A stretch of 64,000 nt of DNA, taken from contig NZ_KQ410732.1 in assembly GCF_001262505.1 (NCBI RefSeq), forward strand, positions 264,760-328,759. Direction: 5' to 3'. Shown here piece by piece: positions 38,348-46,626 of this stretch (position 1 is the stretch's first letter; each line of letters begins with the position of its first letter). The notes below the pieces were generated by a model. The model was not told the DNA's origin, searched no databases, and saw only the letters and a program-made list of their open reading frames with translations. Source of the DNA: Shinella sp. SUS2 (lineage in GTDB: Bacteria > Pseudomonadota > Alphaproteobacteria > Rhizobiales > Rhizobiaceae). The position numbers and the translations under genes are program-made.

Positions 38348-39187
38348 CTATCCCTTGACCGCCCCGGCCGTGAGGCCGGAAACGATGTATTTCTGGAAGA
38401 GCAGTGCCAGCACGATCAGCGGCACGGTGACGATGGTCGACGCGGCCATGATCGCGCCATAGGGGAACTCGTAGCGGCTGGAGCCTGAAATGAGGGCGAT
38501 GGCCACCGGTACGGTGCGGTTTTCGTCCGTGAGGATAAAGGTCAGCGCGAACAGGAACTCGTTCCACGAGGCGATGAAGGCGAGCAGGCCCGTCGAGATC
38601 AGCGCTGGCCCCATCATCGGCAGGAAGATGCAGCGCACGATGCGCAGCGGCGAGCAGCCGTCCATGATGGCGGCCTCCTCGATCTGTCGCGGCAGGCTGC
38701 GCATGAAGGTCGTCAGCACCCAGATGTTGAAGGGCAGCGTGAAGATCATGTAGGCGAAGATCAGCGAGCCGAGCGTGTTGTAGAGGCCGAGCCAGCGGAT
38801 CATCTCGAAGAGGCCTGACAGCAGGGCGATCTGCGGGAACATCGAGACGGCGAGGAAGAGGAACATGATCGGCGAGTGGCCGCGGAAATCGATGCGGCCC
38901 AGCGCATAGGCCGCCGCGATTGCCAGCCCCAGCGAGAGCGCCACGACGGAGGCGGCGACGATGAGCGAATTCAGCAGGCTGCGCAGGAACACGCCGTCCG
39001 ACAGGATCGCCTCGTAATTGTTGAACTTCAGGTCGGGCAGGAAGGTGACGTCGAAGATCGCCTGGCCGGATTTCAGCGAGGAGGCGATCATCCAGTAGAA
39101 GGGAAACAGCGTGTAGAGCGCGACCACGGCAAAGAGCGTGTAGATTGCGATGCGATGAAGGCGCCTGCCCGTTGAACTGCGCACCAT
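38348..39187 (-). CDS. Carbohydrate ABC transporter permease (MalG type)
   Basis: 279 residues with six hydrophobic helices. The EAA cytoplasmic loop is EEAAIMDGCSPLRIVRCIFLP, and the N-terminal segment TLFAVVALYTLFPFYWMIAS is typical of MalG/UgpE. It lies one base after the other permease gene. Confidence 0.92.
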   Translation of the reverse strand: MVRSSTGRRLHRIAIYTLFAVVALYTLFPFYWMIASSLKSGQAIFDVTFLPDLKFNNYEAILSDGVFLRSLLNSLIVAASVVALSLGLAIAAAYALGRIDFRGHSPIMFLFLAVSMFPQIALLSGLFEMIRWLGLYNTLGSLIFAYMIFTLPFNIWVLTTFMRSLPRQIEEAAIMDGCSPLRIVRCIFLPMMGPALISTGLLAFIASWNEFLFALTFILTDENRTVPVAIALISGSSRYEFPYGAIMAASTIVTVPLIVLALLFQKYIVSGLTAGAVKG

Positions 39188-39188
39188 G

Positions 39189-40097
39189 TCACACCCCCAG
39201 GAGCTTGCGGTTGAGCCGGAAGACGGTCACGTAGATCGCCGTCACCACGGCGATCATCAGGAAGATTGCGGCGCTTGCCGCCGAGCCGACGCCCATGTCC
39301 TGGAAATTGACCAGTACCTCGCGGGCGTAGATCGACACGGTCTTGGTGTCGTCGCTGTTCGAGGACAGCACGAAGCTGAGGTCGAACATGCGCAGCGCAT
39401 CGAGCAGCCGGAACAGCACCGCGACGGCGATGCTGGGCGCAAGCAGCGGCAGGGTGAGCGCGGTGAACTGCCGCCATTCCGACACACCGTCGATCGAGGC
39501 GGCCTCGTAGATGCTTTTGGGCAGCATCTGCAGGCCGGCAAGGATGAGCAGCACCATGAAGGGCGTGGTGATCCAGACGTCGACGGCGATGATGACGGGC
39601 ATCACGAGATCGGGATTGGCCGTCCAGGCGATGCCGTTGTCGATGAGGCCCATGAGCTTCAGCACATGGTTGAGGATGCCGAACTGGTCATGCAGCATCC
39701 ACTGCCACATGCGCGCGCTGACGACGACGGGGATGGACCAGGGAATGAGGATGACTGCGCGCATGAAGCCGCGGCCGGAAATGTGGGCGTTCAGCAAAAG
39801 CGCGATGGCAAGTCCCAGCGCTGTCTCGATGGAGACCGAAATGACGGTGAAATAGAGCGTGTTGCGGACCGACTGCCACCACAGCGGATCCTCGAACAGC
39901 GTGAAATAGTTTTCGAGGCCGATATAGTCGTAGATGTCGGGTTCGGTGAGGAAGGCATCGGTGAAGGAGAAGAGGAAGGTCCGCCCGAGCGGCCACAGCG
40001 CCACGGCGAAGAGCACGAGGAGGCTCGGTGCGAGGAACAGCCAGGCCGTACGCGCCCGCTTGGCATTGAGGCCGATGCGTATTGCTCCCGTCGCCAT
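39189..40097 (-). CDS. Carbohydrate ABC transporter permease (MalF/UgpA type)
   Basis: 302 residues from the ATG at 40097, which sits just after GGAGG; the frame stays open further upstream within the ATPase gene. Six hydrophobic helices and the EAA loop YEAASIDGVSEWRQFTALTL are seen, with the family start RTAWLFLAPSLLVLFAVALW. It forms the channel with the MalG-type partner. Confidence 0.92.
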   Translation of the reverse strand: MATGAIRIGLNAKRARTAWLFLAPSLLVLFAVALWPLGRTFLFSFTDAFLTEPDIYDYIGLENYFTLFEDPLWWQSVRNTLYFTVISVSIETALGLAIALLLNAHISGRGFMRAVILIPWSIPVVVSARMWQWMLHDQFGILNHVLKLMGLIDNGIAWTANPDLVMPVIIAVDVWITTPFMVLLILAGLQMLPKSIYEAASIDGVSEWRQFTALTLPLLAPSIAVAVLFRLLDALRMFDLSFVLSSNSDDTKTVSIYAREVLVNFQDMGVGSAASAAIFLMIAVVTAIYVTVFRLNRKLLGV

Positions 40098-40098
40098 G

Positions 40099-41172
40099 TC
40101 ACATCCTCCCCGGCTTGATCGTGCACTCTTCCTTGTCGAAGAGATGCGCACGCGCGTGGTTCCAGCCGACGGCGATGGTGGTGCCAGGCCGGATATCCGG
40201 CTTGCCCTGTGCCTTGACGACGATCGAACGCCCGTCGCCGACGGTGAGATGGACGAGGGATTCCCCGCCGAGCGGCTCGACGAGCAAGACCTCGGCCTCC
40301 AGCGTCGCCTCGCCGCCACCGAGGATCAGGTCTTCCGGGCGGATGCCGAGGCTGACGTAGCCGGCATAGTCATGGGCGGGAAGGCGATAGCTTCTGCCGG
40401 ATAGCGACAGCACGCTTTCCTCACCTTCCCGCCCCAGCGTTCCCGGGAGGAAATTCATGCGCGGTGAGCCGATGAAACTGGCGACGAAACGGTTGGCCGG
40501 ACGCTCGTAGAGCTCCATGGGGGTGCCGACCTGCGCGATGCGGCCGTCCTTCAGCACGACGATGCGATCGGCGAGCGTCATTGCCTCCATCTGGTCGTGG
40601 GTGACATAGACCGTGGTGGCCTTCACCTCGCGGTGGATGCGGGCAATTTCCACGCGCATCTCCATGCGCAGGTCCGCATCGAGGTTGGAGAGCGGTTCGT
40701 CGAACAGGAAGAGCTTCTGCTGGCGCACGAGGGCGCGACCGATGGCGACACGCTGCTGCTGTCCGCCGGAAAGCTGGGCGGGGCGGCGGTCGAGCAGGTG
40801 GTCGATCTTGAGGAATTTTGCGGCCTTCGTGACGCGCTCGCGGATTTCGGCGGCGGGAAGTCGGGCGGTTTCCAGGGCGAAGCCGAGATTGCGTTCGACA
40901 TTCATATGCGGATAGAGCGCGTAGGACTGGAAGACCATGGCGATGTTGCGTTTTGCCGGCGGCGTCTCGTTCATGCGGCTATCAGCGATGCGCAGCTCGC
41001 CGTCGGAAATTTCCTCCAACCCCGCGATCATGCGCAGCAGCGTGGACTTGCCGCAGCCCGAGGGGCCGACGAAGACGACGAACTCGCCCTCGGCAATCTC
41101 GAGATTAACGCCGTCGATGACCGTCAGCGCGCCGAACCGTTTGACGACATTGATGAGATCTATACCGCTCAT
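40099..41172 (-). CDS. Carbohydrate ABC transporter ATP-binding protein (MalK/UgpC type)
   Basis: 357 residues. Walker A GPSGCGKST, Q-loop VFQSYALYPHM, signature LSGGQQQRVAIGRALV, Walker B LFLFDEPLSNLD and the switch His in YVTHDQMEA are intact. A C-terminal TOBE regulatory domain (about 270-355) follows, ending in the usual RAHLFD-type strand. It overlaps the ROK kinase by four bases. Confidence 0.93.
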   Translation of the reverse strand: MSGIDLINVVKRFGALTVIDGVNLEIAEGEFVVFVGPSGCGKSTLLRMIAGLEEISDGELRIADSRMNETPPAKRNIAMVFQSYALYPHMNVERNLGFALETARLPAAEIRERVTKAAKFLKIDHLLDRRPAQLSGGQQQRVAIGRALVRQQKLFLFDEPLSNLDADLRMEMRVEIARIHREVKATTVYVTHDQMEAMTLADRIVVLKDGRIAQVGTPMELYERPANRFVASFIGSPRMNFLPGTLGREGEESVLSLSGRSYRLPAHDYAGYVSLGIRPEDLILGGGEATLEAEVLLVEPLGGESLVHLTVGDGRSIVVKAQGKPDIRPGTTIAVGWNHARAHLFDKEECTIKPGRM

Positions 41173-42113
41173 GGCCGTTCCATCTTGCTGAGTGTCTTTT
41201 TCGCTATTTTTTCGTGCGCCCGGGCTGCCAGCGCTGCCACGCCGATGGCGCAGGCCGTGTCACCGATGAGGCTCGGCACGATCGGCATGTCGCGCGCTCC
41301 GTCCGCCCAGATGAACTCGCGCGTCAGTGCGGCAAGCCGCGGCGTCACCTTGGGGTCGCTGCCGATGCCGCCGCCAAGGACGAGCAGGGCGGGGTCGAGC
41401 GTGTTGATGAGCTGGCCGAGATAGGAGGCGAGCGAAAGGAGTGCATTGGCGACCATCTCCGCGGCGCGCGGGTCCGTCGCCTCGGCTTCGAAAAGCGCCA
41501 GTGCGGAGGCATCCGGGCGCCCGGTGATCGCACCATAGCGCTCGCCGAGAGCCTTGCCGCCGGCAAAAAGTTCCAGATTGTGCCGCACCGCGCGGCCCTC
41601 ACCGTCAAAGGCGACGATATCGCTGCCGGAGAAATGGATGGCGAAGCCGCGGGCGCCTTCATAGGGCGTGCCGCCGATGACCAGCGAATGGGAGAGGCCG
41701 GTGGAGATGGTGGCGTAGACGAAGGGATCGACGCCCCTGCCGGCGCCCATCCAGCCCTCGGCGAAGGCGGCGGCGCGCACGTCGCTGTCGATGTGCAAGG
41801 GGGCGACGGCGCCAAGCCGGGTGCGGTAGTCGAGGCCGCGCCAGTCGAAATTCCAGGCAGAGGCCGGCTCGCCGTCCCGTGTCACGAGTTCCGGCAGGCA
41901 GATGCCGAGGGCCGCGATGTCGAGGGGCTGCCCGCGTGCGCGATCCTGCATGGTTGCCGCGAGGTGGCAGACGAGATCGAGCACCGCGCTGCCGCCGTCC
42001 TGGCAGGGCGTCGCCTCGGTGCGCTCGGCGACGACCGCGCCGTCCGAAAGCCTGACGATGCAGGCCTTCGTCTTGGTGCCGCCGACATCGACCCCGATCG
42101 CGTGCCGTGTCAT
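41169..42113 (-). CDS. ROK-family sugar kinase or N-acetylglucosamine-kinase/BadF-like protein
   Basis: 314 residues from the ATG at 42113 (ATGA overlap with the gene before). The phosphate loop is AIGVDVGGTKTKACIV, the catalytic-type Asp is in PLHIDSDVRAAAFAEG, and LVLGGGIGSDPKVTP closes the ATP site. The Cys-rich zinc motif of true ROK kinases is absent, so it may be nearer to the BadF/BcrA N-acetylglucosamine kinase group. It would phosphorylate the imported sugar. Confidence 0.8.
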   Translation of the reverse strand: MTRHAIGVDVGGTKTKACIVRLSDGAVVAERTEATPCQDGGSAVLDLVCHLAATMQDRARGQPLDIAALGICLPELVTRDGEPASAWNFDWRGLDYRTRLGAVAPLHIDSDVRAAAFAEGWMGAGRGVDPFVYATISTGLSHSLVIGGTPYEGARGFAIHFSGSDIVAFDGEGRAVRHNLELFAGGKALGERYGAITGRPDASALALFEAEATDPRAAEMVANALLSLASYLGQLINTLDPALLVLGGGIGSDPKVTPRLAALTREFIWADGARDMPIVPSLIGDTACAIGVAALAARAHEKIAKKTLSKMERP

Positions 42114-42895
42114 GGTTGCGCTCCGGCGGCCGTATCGGCGTGGAGCTCGCCGTTCCGGCACTCGGCGAGAATGGTCGCCGGCCAGGACGGATCGTAGGCT
42201 TCTGCGCCCGAAAGGCGGCGGAAGGCCTCGCGCTTGCCGTCACCCCAGACGATCATCGCGACGGCCTTGGACAGCGCGGCGATGGAGCCGATGCCGATAG
42301 TGAGGCCGTGGGTCGGCACGTCCTCGATACCGCGGAATTCCGGGAAGGTCGCAAGATTGTCGCGCCGCGTCTGCTCGGCGAGCGTGACGATGCGGGTGCG
42401 GCTCTCGCGGGCGGAGCCGGGTGGGTTGAAGGCGATATGGCCGTCGCCGGCGCCGGAGGCGAGCAGGAACAGGTCGATGCCGCCGAGAGCTGCGAGCATG
42501 CCGTCATAGGCTTCCGGCTCGGCGATGGCAGGCATGTGGAAGTTTGCCTCCGGCATGCGCAGGCCGTCCGGCAGCGCCCGGTTGATGCGACCGACGATCT
42601 CCCGTTCGCCGAAGCCGCGGCAGGAGTAGTGCACGCTGGCGGCTGGAGGAAAGAGGCCGGCGCCACCGGGCAGCAGATATTCGTCCATCATCGCGATGAC
42701 GAGATGCGAACAATCGACGGGCGCGGCGGCGAGCTGGCGCTCCAGCGCCTGATAGACCGGCATCGGGCTTCGCCCGCCCGGGCAGCCGAGCACATAAGGT
42801 CGCCCGGCGGCATTGGCGGCACGGATCTCCGCGAGGATGCGGGCGGCGAGATGCGCGCCGATTGCCTCGGGCGTGTCGTGGATCAGGGTCTTCAT
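42110..42895 (-). CDS. NagB/6-phosphogluconolactonase-family protein
   Basis: 261 residues. The family's phosphate loop is GCPGGRSPMPVYQAL, the general-base Asp is in MMDEYLLPGG, and the catalytic His region is GAGDGHIAFNPPGS. In glucosamine-6-phosphate deaminase the last motif reads GHIAFNEP, and that Glu assists the catalytic His; here it is Pro. The rest of the pocket (SRTRIVTLAEQTRRDN) is well kept. It may act on a different sugar phosphate or as an isomerase without deamination. ATGA overlaps are present on both sides. Confidence 0.85.
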   Translation of the reverse strand: MKTLIHDTPEAIGAHLAARILAEIRAANAAGRPYVLGCPGGRSPMPVYQALERQLAAAPVDCSHLVIAMMDEYLLPGGAGLFPPAASVHYSCRGFGEREIVGRINRALPDGLRMPEANFHMPAIAEPEAYDGMLAALGGIDLFLLASGAGDGHIAFNPPGSARESRTRIVTLAEQTRRDNLATFPEFRGIEDVPTHGLTIGIGSIAALSKAVAMIVWGDGKREAFRRLSGAEAYDPSWPATILAECRNGELHADTAAGAQP

Positions 42896-43767
42896 CGGCC
42901 GCTCCGTCCCGCAAGCAGGGTCGAGACGAAGGTGAAGTTGCGCGTGGCGATCGCCTCCGGCGTCTCGGGGTGTTTCGGCGCAAGATCCTGTTCGACGACC
43001 AGCGGGCCGTCATAGCCGCTCGCCAGCAGCGTCTCGAGAAAATCGGCGATGTCGACGGCGCCGCGGTCGAGATCCGTCATGATGCCGTCCTCGAAGGCGC
43101 GGTCGCAATGGATGTTCTCCGCCAGCACCCTGTCGCGGAAGGCGCCGTCGACATTCTTGAGATGGATGGCATTGATGCGTGCCGTGTGCCGCAGGAAGAA
43201 CGCCTTCGGATCGGCTTTCCAATAGGCGTGGTGGCCGGTATCGAGGCAGAGGCCGACGAGATCGGGATCGGTCTCCGCAAGAAGCCGATCGATCTGGTCC
43301 TCATGTTCGACGCAGGTGCCGACATGCGGGTGGAAGCTGAACCGCAGACCGTAGTCCCGCACGATCCGGGCGGAGAGTAGGGTCAGTTCGACGACGGTGC
43401 GCCAGCCGGCCTCGTCGACAATACCCATCTGGTCCTTCGGGTAGAATTCGGATTCATCCATCAGGATGAAATGTGTGCCACCGACGGCCGTGAGCAGAGA
43501 GCAGATCTGATGCGTCCGTTCCGCAAGGGCGTCCGCGGTCCCCGCATCCGCCAGCGTGTGGACATGGGCCGCTGCGACCACGGAGAGGCCGCGGCTGGTC
43601 AGCTCGCGTGATAGCACTGCGGGATCGGTGGAGAAGTAGCCGTAGGGGCCGAGTTCGGTATGCCGGTATCCGGCCGCGACGATGCGGTCGAGATAATCGG
43701 TCCAGCCGAGGTCGTTGCCGGTGGGCCAATAGACGCCCCAGCAGCACGGTGCGATCGCGATATTCAC
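42892..43767 (-). CDS. Sugar phosphate isomerase/epimerase (IolE-like TIM barrel)
   Basis: 291 residues from a GTG at 43767 that follows AAGGAAAAGACA. The AP_endonuc_2 fold is clear: GYRHTELGPYGYF, FSFHPHVGTCVEHEDQ, VGLCLDTGHHAYW and NAIHLKNVDGA supply the Glu/Asp/His metal ligands. PCCWGVYWPTGNDLGW at the start is typical of the IolE/inosose dehydratase subgroup. It probably dehydrates or isomerises the keto product of the Gfo/Idh enzyme. Confidence 0.88.
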   Translation of the reverse strand: MNIAIAPCCWGVYWPTGNDLGWTDYLDRIVAAGYRHTELGPYGYFSTDPAVLSRELTSRGLSVVAAAHVHTLADAGTADALAERTHQICSLLTAVGGTHFILMDESEFYPKDQMGIVDEAGWRTVVELTLLSARIVRDYGLRFSFHPHVGTCVEHEDQIDRLLAETDPDLVGLCLDTGHHAYWKADPKAFFLRHTARINAIHLKNVDGAFRDRVLAENIHCDRAFEDGIMTDLDRGAVDIADFLETLLASGYDGPLVVEQDLAPKHPETPEAIATRNFTFVSTLLAGRSGR

Positions 43768-43785
43768 TGTCTTTTCCTTGGGTTT

Positions 43786-43829
43786 CCCGGAGCGTTTCGA
43801 CTGTTCTTCGAACCGCCGAAACGCTCGGG
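43786..43829 (-). other. Intercistronic hairpin after the binding-protein gene
   Basis: GAGCGTTTCG (43790-43799) and CGAAACGCTC (43817-43826) form a perfect 10-base-pair stem that can be lengthened by three or four more pairs with one bulge. An inner GTTC/GAAC stem lies in the loop. No T run follows. It separates the binding-protein gene from the rest of the operon. Confidence 0.65.
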
Positions 43830-43893
43830 CTTCTGTTTCGCGCAACTCCGGACCAAAGGCGCTATGCTGTCCTTCCGGAATTGCCCACGGCGG

Positions 43894-45162
43894 TTACCAG
43901 CCGCGCTTCTTCAGCCGTTCCAGGTCGCTGCTCACCTTCGCGAGCGCGTCTCCGGCGCTTTCCTTGCCGCTCAGAACGTTGTGAACGCCGTTGAAGATGC
44001 GCTGCGAGACGCGGTTGTACGAGGCGCCCGTGACCTGCGACGGCCGCGAGGCGCTTTCCGCATAGGCCTTTTCGGCAAAGCGTAGCGAGGGGTTCTTTTC
44101 CAGGATTTCCGTATCCTGGTAGAGCGCCTTCAGCGTCGGGCTGTAGCCCTGCAGGGCGCGGCGCTTCTGTTCCTTGGCGTTGGTGAGGTATTGTACCAGA
44201 CTGACGGCCGCATCGACATCGTCGGCATATTTCGAGACGCCGAGAAGGCCGGCACCGTAGCAGCCGCTGGATTTCTCGCCTTCCGCGCCGACCGGCAGCG
44301 CCATCACGCCGACCTTGCCGAGCAGCGACGAGCCTTCCGCCTGGCTGGTTCCCCAGACATAGCCCCAGTTGCGGTGGAAGATGGAATTGCCCGCCTCGAA
44401 GACGCCGCGCGAACCTTCCTCGTCATAGTTGAGCACGCCTTCCGGGCTGATGCCGCCGATCCAGGTGCGGGCGAGTTCCAGCGCTTCGATGGCCTTCGGA
44501 TTGTTCGCGGTGATCTCGCCGTCCGGCGAGATGAAGGTGCCGCCGCCATAGGAGGCGACCCATTCGAGCGCGTCGCAGGTCAAGCCTTCATAGGCGCGGC
44601 CCTGCCAGACGTAGCCCCACATGTCCTTGTTGCCGGCGGTGCGTTCCTGTTCCTGGACGGACTTTGCCGTCTCGGTCAGTTCCGCCCAGGTCTTCGGCTC
44701 GGCCTTGCCGTATTTTCCGAGCAGGTCCTTGCGGTAGAACATCAGGCCGGCATCGACGAACCACGGCATGGCGAGCAGCTTGCCCTCGATGGTGCTGTCG
44801 GCGAGCGCAGCCTCGAAATGTCCCGAAAGCTCCTCTGCCGACACCTTTTCCTTGAGATCGACCAGATGCGAGGCGAGTGCGCCGACCCAGATGTTGTCGA
44901 GCGTCAGAACGTCGATGTCGCCCGATTTGCCGGCGAGAAGCTGCTGGTAGAGCGGCAGGGCCTCGCCCCAGTTCGCCGGCATCTTGTTGATCTTGACCGT
45001 GTTGCCGGTCTCTTTTGCCCAGGCCTCGGAGGCCGATTGGCAGAGTTCGAGTTCGGCCCCGGCCGAGCTGCAGAAGATCGACACTTCCGCCGCTGCCGCA
45101 GAGCCACCCCACAGGACGGCGCCGATGAGCGCCGTCGTTCTCAGAAATCCATCCCGCTGCAC
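43894..45162 (-). CDS. Carbohydrate ABC transporter, extracellular binding protein (MalE/UgpB type)
   Basis: 422 residues from the GTG at 45162, which has GGAGG seven bases upstream; an ATG 15 bases earlier overlaps that ribosome site and is rejected. Signal peptide FLRTTALIGAVLWGGSAAAA. The mature part shows the type 1 solute-binding fold: NKMPANWGEALPLYQQLLAG, DIDVLTLDNIWVG, DAGLMFYRKDLL, and FEAGNSIFHRNWGYV. It is the first gene of the minus-strand operon. Its ligand is unknown. Confidence 0.9.
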   Translation of the reverse strand: MQRDGFLRTTALIGAVLWGGSAAAAEVSIFCSSAGAELELCQSASEAWAKETGNTVKINKMPANWGEALPLYQQLLAGKSGDIDVLTLDNIWVGALASHLVDLKEKVSAEELSGHFEAALADSTIEGKLLAMPWFVDAGLMFYRKDLLGKYGKAEPKTWAELTETAKSVQEQERTAGNKDMWGYVWQGRAYEGLTCDALEWVASYGGGTFISPDGEITANNPKAIEALELARTWIGGISPEGVLNYDEEGSRGVFEAGNSIFHRNWGYVWGTSQAEGSSLLGKVGVMALPVGAEGEKSSGCYGAGLLGVSKYADDVDAAVSLVQYLTNAKEQKRRALQGYSPTLKALYQDTEILEKNPSLRFAEKAYAESASRPSQVTGASYNRVSQRIFNGVHNVLSGKESAGDALAKVSSDLERLKKRGW

Positions 45163-45199
45163 TGTGTTTCCTCCCACACCGCGTTAAGCACGAGAAATT

Positions 45200-45219
45200 A
45201 CTATACCGTCTGGTCGGTA
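45200..45219 (-). promoter_or_regulatory. Operon promoter with TetR-type operator
   Basis: Read on the minus strand, TACCG-ACCAGA-CGGTA (45204-45219) is a perfect inverted repeat of the TetR type. It runs directly into TATAGT (45200-45205), a good -10 box. A repressor bound here would block the polymerase. The nearest same-operon TetR gene is at 36634-37200. Confidence 0.65.
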
Positions 45220-45305
45220 AAGTAAAGCGGGCGGAATGCCCCTTTGCGAAGAGTGTGGACAATGTCAGGATACTCTCGGTGCGGTCCCGTGGTGCGTCTC
45301 CAGCG

Positions 45306-46481
45306 TCATGCGGCCCTGTCGAGGCGATCGCGCAGGCTCATGCCGACCATCACCATGCGCGCGGCATCTTCCGCCGCCCGGGCCAGGAGCTTCGGGGCGC
45401 CGGAAATTGCGTCTTCCAACGAGCAGGGGCGGCTGAGGATGGAGGCGAAGGCATCGATGCCGTGCTCGAAATTGAGCCGTACACCCTTGCCGAGCGTGCC
45501 GGCGAGCGCGATGACGGGCACGCCCATCTGCTTTGCCCGGTGGGCCACCTCGGCCGGCACCTTGCCGAAAGGCGTCTGCCCGTCGAGGCTGCCTTCCGCG
45601 GTGATGACGAGGTCAGCGGTCGCCATGAAGCGATCGAGTTCCAGATATTGCATGACGATGTCGTAGCGGGGATGCAGCCTTCCGCCGAGAAGGCCGAGCA
45701 CCGCTGCGCCTAGCCCGCCGGAAGCGCCGGCACCGGGCGCCGTGCCGACCTCGATGCCGGTCGTGCGCTGGATGGCGCCGGCATAGATCTCCATCGCGCT
45801 TGCAAGCACCTCGACTTGCGCCGGAGTTGCGCCCTTCTGCGGACCGAAGACCCGGGCGACGCCACGCTCGCCGAGCAGCAGGTTGTGCCAGTTGACGGCC
45901 GCGTCGATGCGCACGCGGTCGAGGCGCGGGTCGCGGCTGGCCATGTCGATGGCGGCGAGGCGGGCGAGGGCTGCTCCGCCGCGGGGGAGGGGCGCGCCCG
46001 TATCGTCGAGCAGCCGGATGCCGAGCGCCTCGGCCATGCCCGCGCCGCCATCGTTGATGCCGCTGTCGCCGCAACCGAGCAGGATACGGCGGGCGCCGCG
46101 GTCGAGTGCGGCGCGCACCAGTTCGCCGACGCCGTAGCTTGTGGTGAGGCAGGGGTTGCGCCGGTCGCGCGGCACGAGGCTGAGACCCGCGGCCGCGGCC
46201 ATCTCGATGACGGCGGTCGGCTCGCTGCAACCGCCGAGGAAGCCAAAATGGGCCTCGACCGGTTCACCGATCGGACCGGTCACCGAGAGGTTATGCAGCG
46301 TGCCGCCGGTCGCCTTGACGAGCGCCCTGGTGAAGCCTTCCCCGCCATCGGCCATCGGTGCCTTCAGGATGGTGGCGTTCGGGAAGGCGCGGTGCACGCC
46401 CGTTGCGATGCAATCGGCTGCCTCATCCGCCGACAGGCTTTCCTTGAAACCGGAAGGGGCGACAAGAACCGTGAAAGACAT
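45306..46481 (-). CDS. glxK: Glycerate kinase (type I, GlxK/GarK family)
   Basis: 391 residues from the ATG at 46481 (AAAAGGAACGC upstream). Family signatures are clear: VLVAPSGFKESLSADEAADC at the start, PMADGGEGFTRALVKATGG, LGCGDSGINDGGAGMAEALG and GAGASGGLGAAVLGLLGG. It phosphorylates glycerate to 2- or 3-phosphoglycerate. An ECF-type promoter matching those of nearby genes lies 40-70 bases upstream, just beyond the terminator of the permease gene. Why an ECF regulon should include glycerate kinase is not evident. Confidence 0.9.
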   Translation of the reverse strand: MSFTVLVAPSGFKESLSADEAADCIATGVHRAFPNATILKAPMADGGEGFTRALVKATGGTLHNLSVTGPIGEPVEAHFGFLGGCSEPTAVIEMAAAAGLSLVPRDRRNPCLTTSYGVGELVRAALDRGARRILLGCGDSGINDGGAGMAEALGIRLLDDTGAPLPRGGAALARLAAIDMASRDPRLDRVRIDAAVNWHNLLLGERGVARVFGPQKGATPAQVEVLASAMEIYAGAIQRTTGIEVGTAPGAGASGGLGAAVLGLLGGRLHPRYDIVMQYLELDRFMATADLVITAEGSLDGQTPFGKVPAEVAHRAKQMGVPVIALAGTLGKGVRLNFEHGIDAFASILSRPCSLEDAISGAPKLLARAAEDAARMVMVGMSLRDRLDRAA

Positions 46482-46519
46482 GGAGCGTTCCTTTTCTGCT
46501 GTGACAACCATGTGACAGG

Positions 46520-46549
46520 GGAGGAACGGGCGCGCGCGCGGTCTATTCC
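46520..46549 (-). promoter_or_regulatory. ECF-type promoter of the glycerate kinase gene
   Basis: On the minus strand: GGAATAGAC (-35 side, 46541-46549), then CGTTCCTCC (46520-46528). GGAAT and CGTT are separated by exactly 16 bases. The same pair of boxes occurs before two other genes of this block, and a variant before the S8 protease gene. Confidence 0.7.
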
Positions 46550-46586
46550 ATCGGGTCGAAAAAAATTAGTCGGCTAAATAAAAAAA

Positions 46587-46608
46587 GGCCGCCAATGGCG
46601 GCCTTTTT
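46587..46608 (-). terminator. Rho-independent terminator of the SLC13 permease gene
   Basis: GGCCGCC and GGCGGCC pair around a three-base loop, flanked by an A run on one side and a T run on the other, so it can act on both strands. It ends the minus-strand permease transcript. Confidence 0.9.
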
Positions 46609-46626
46609 CCCTCGTGTTGCGCTTGT

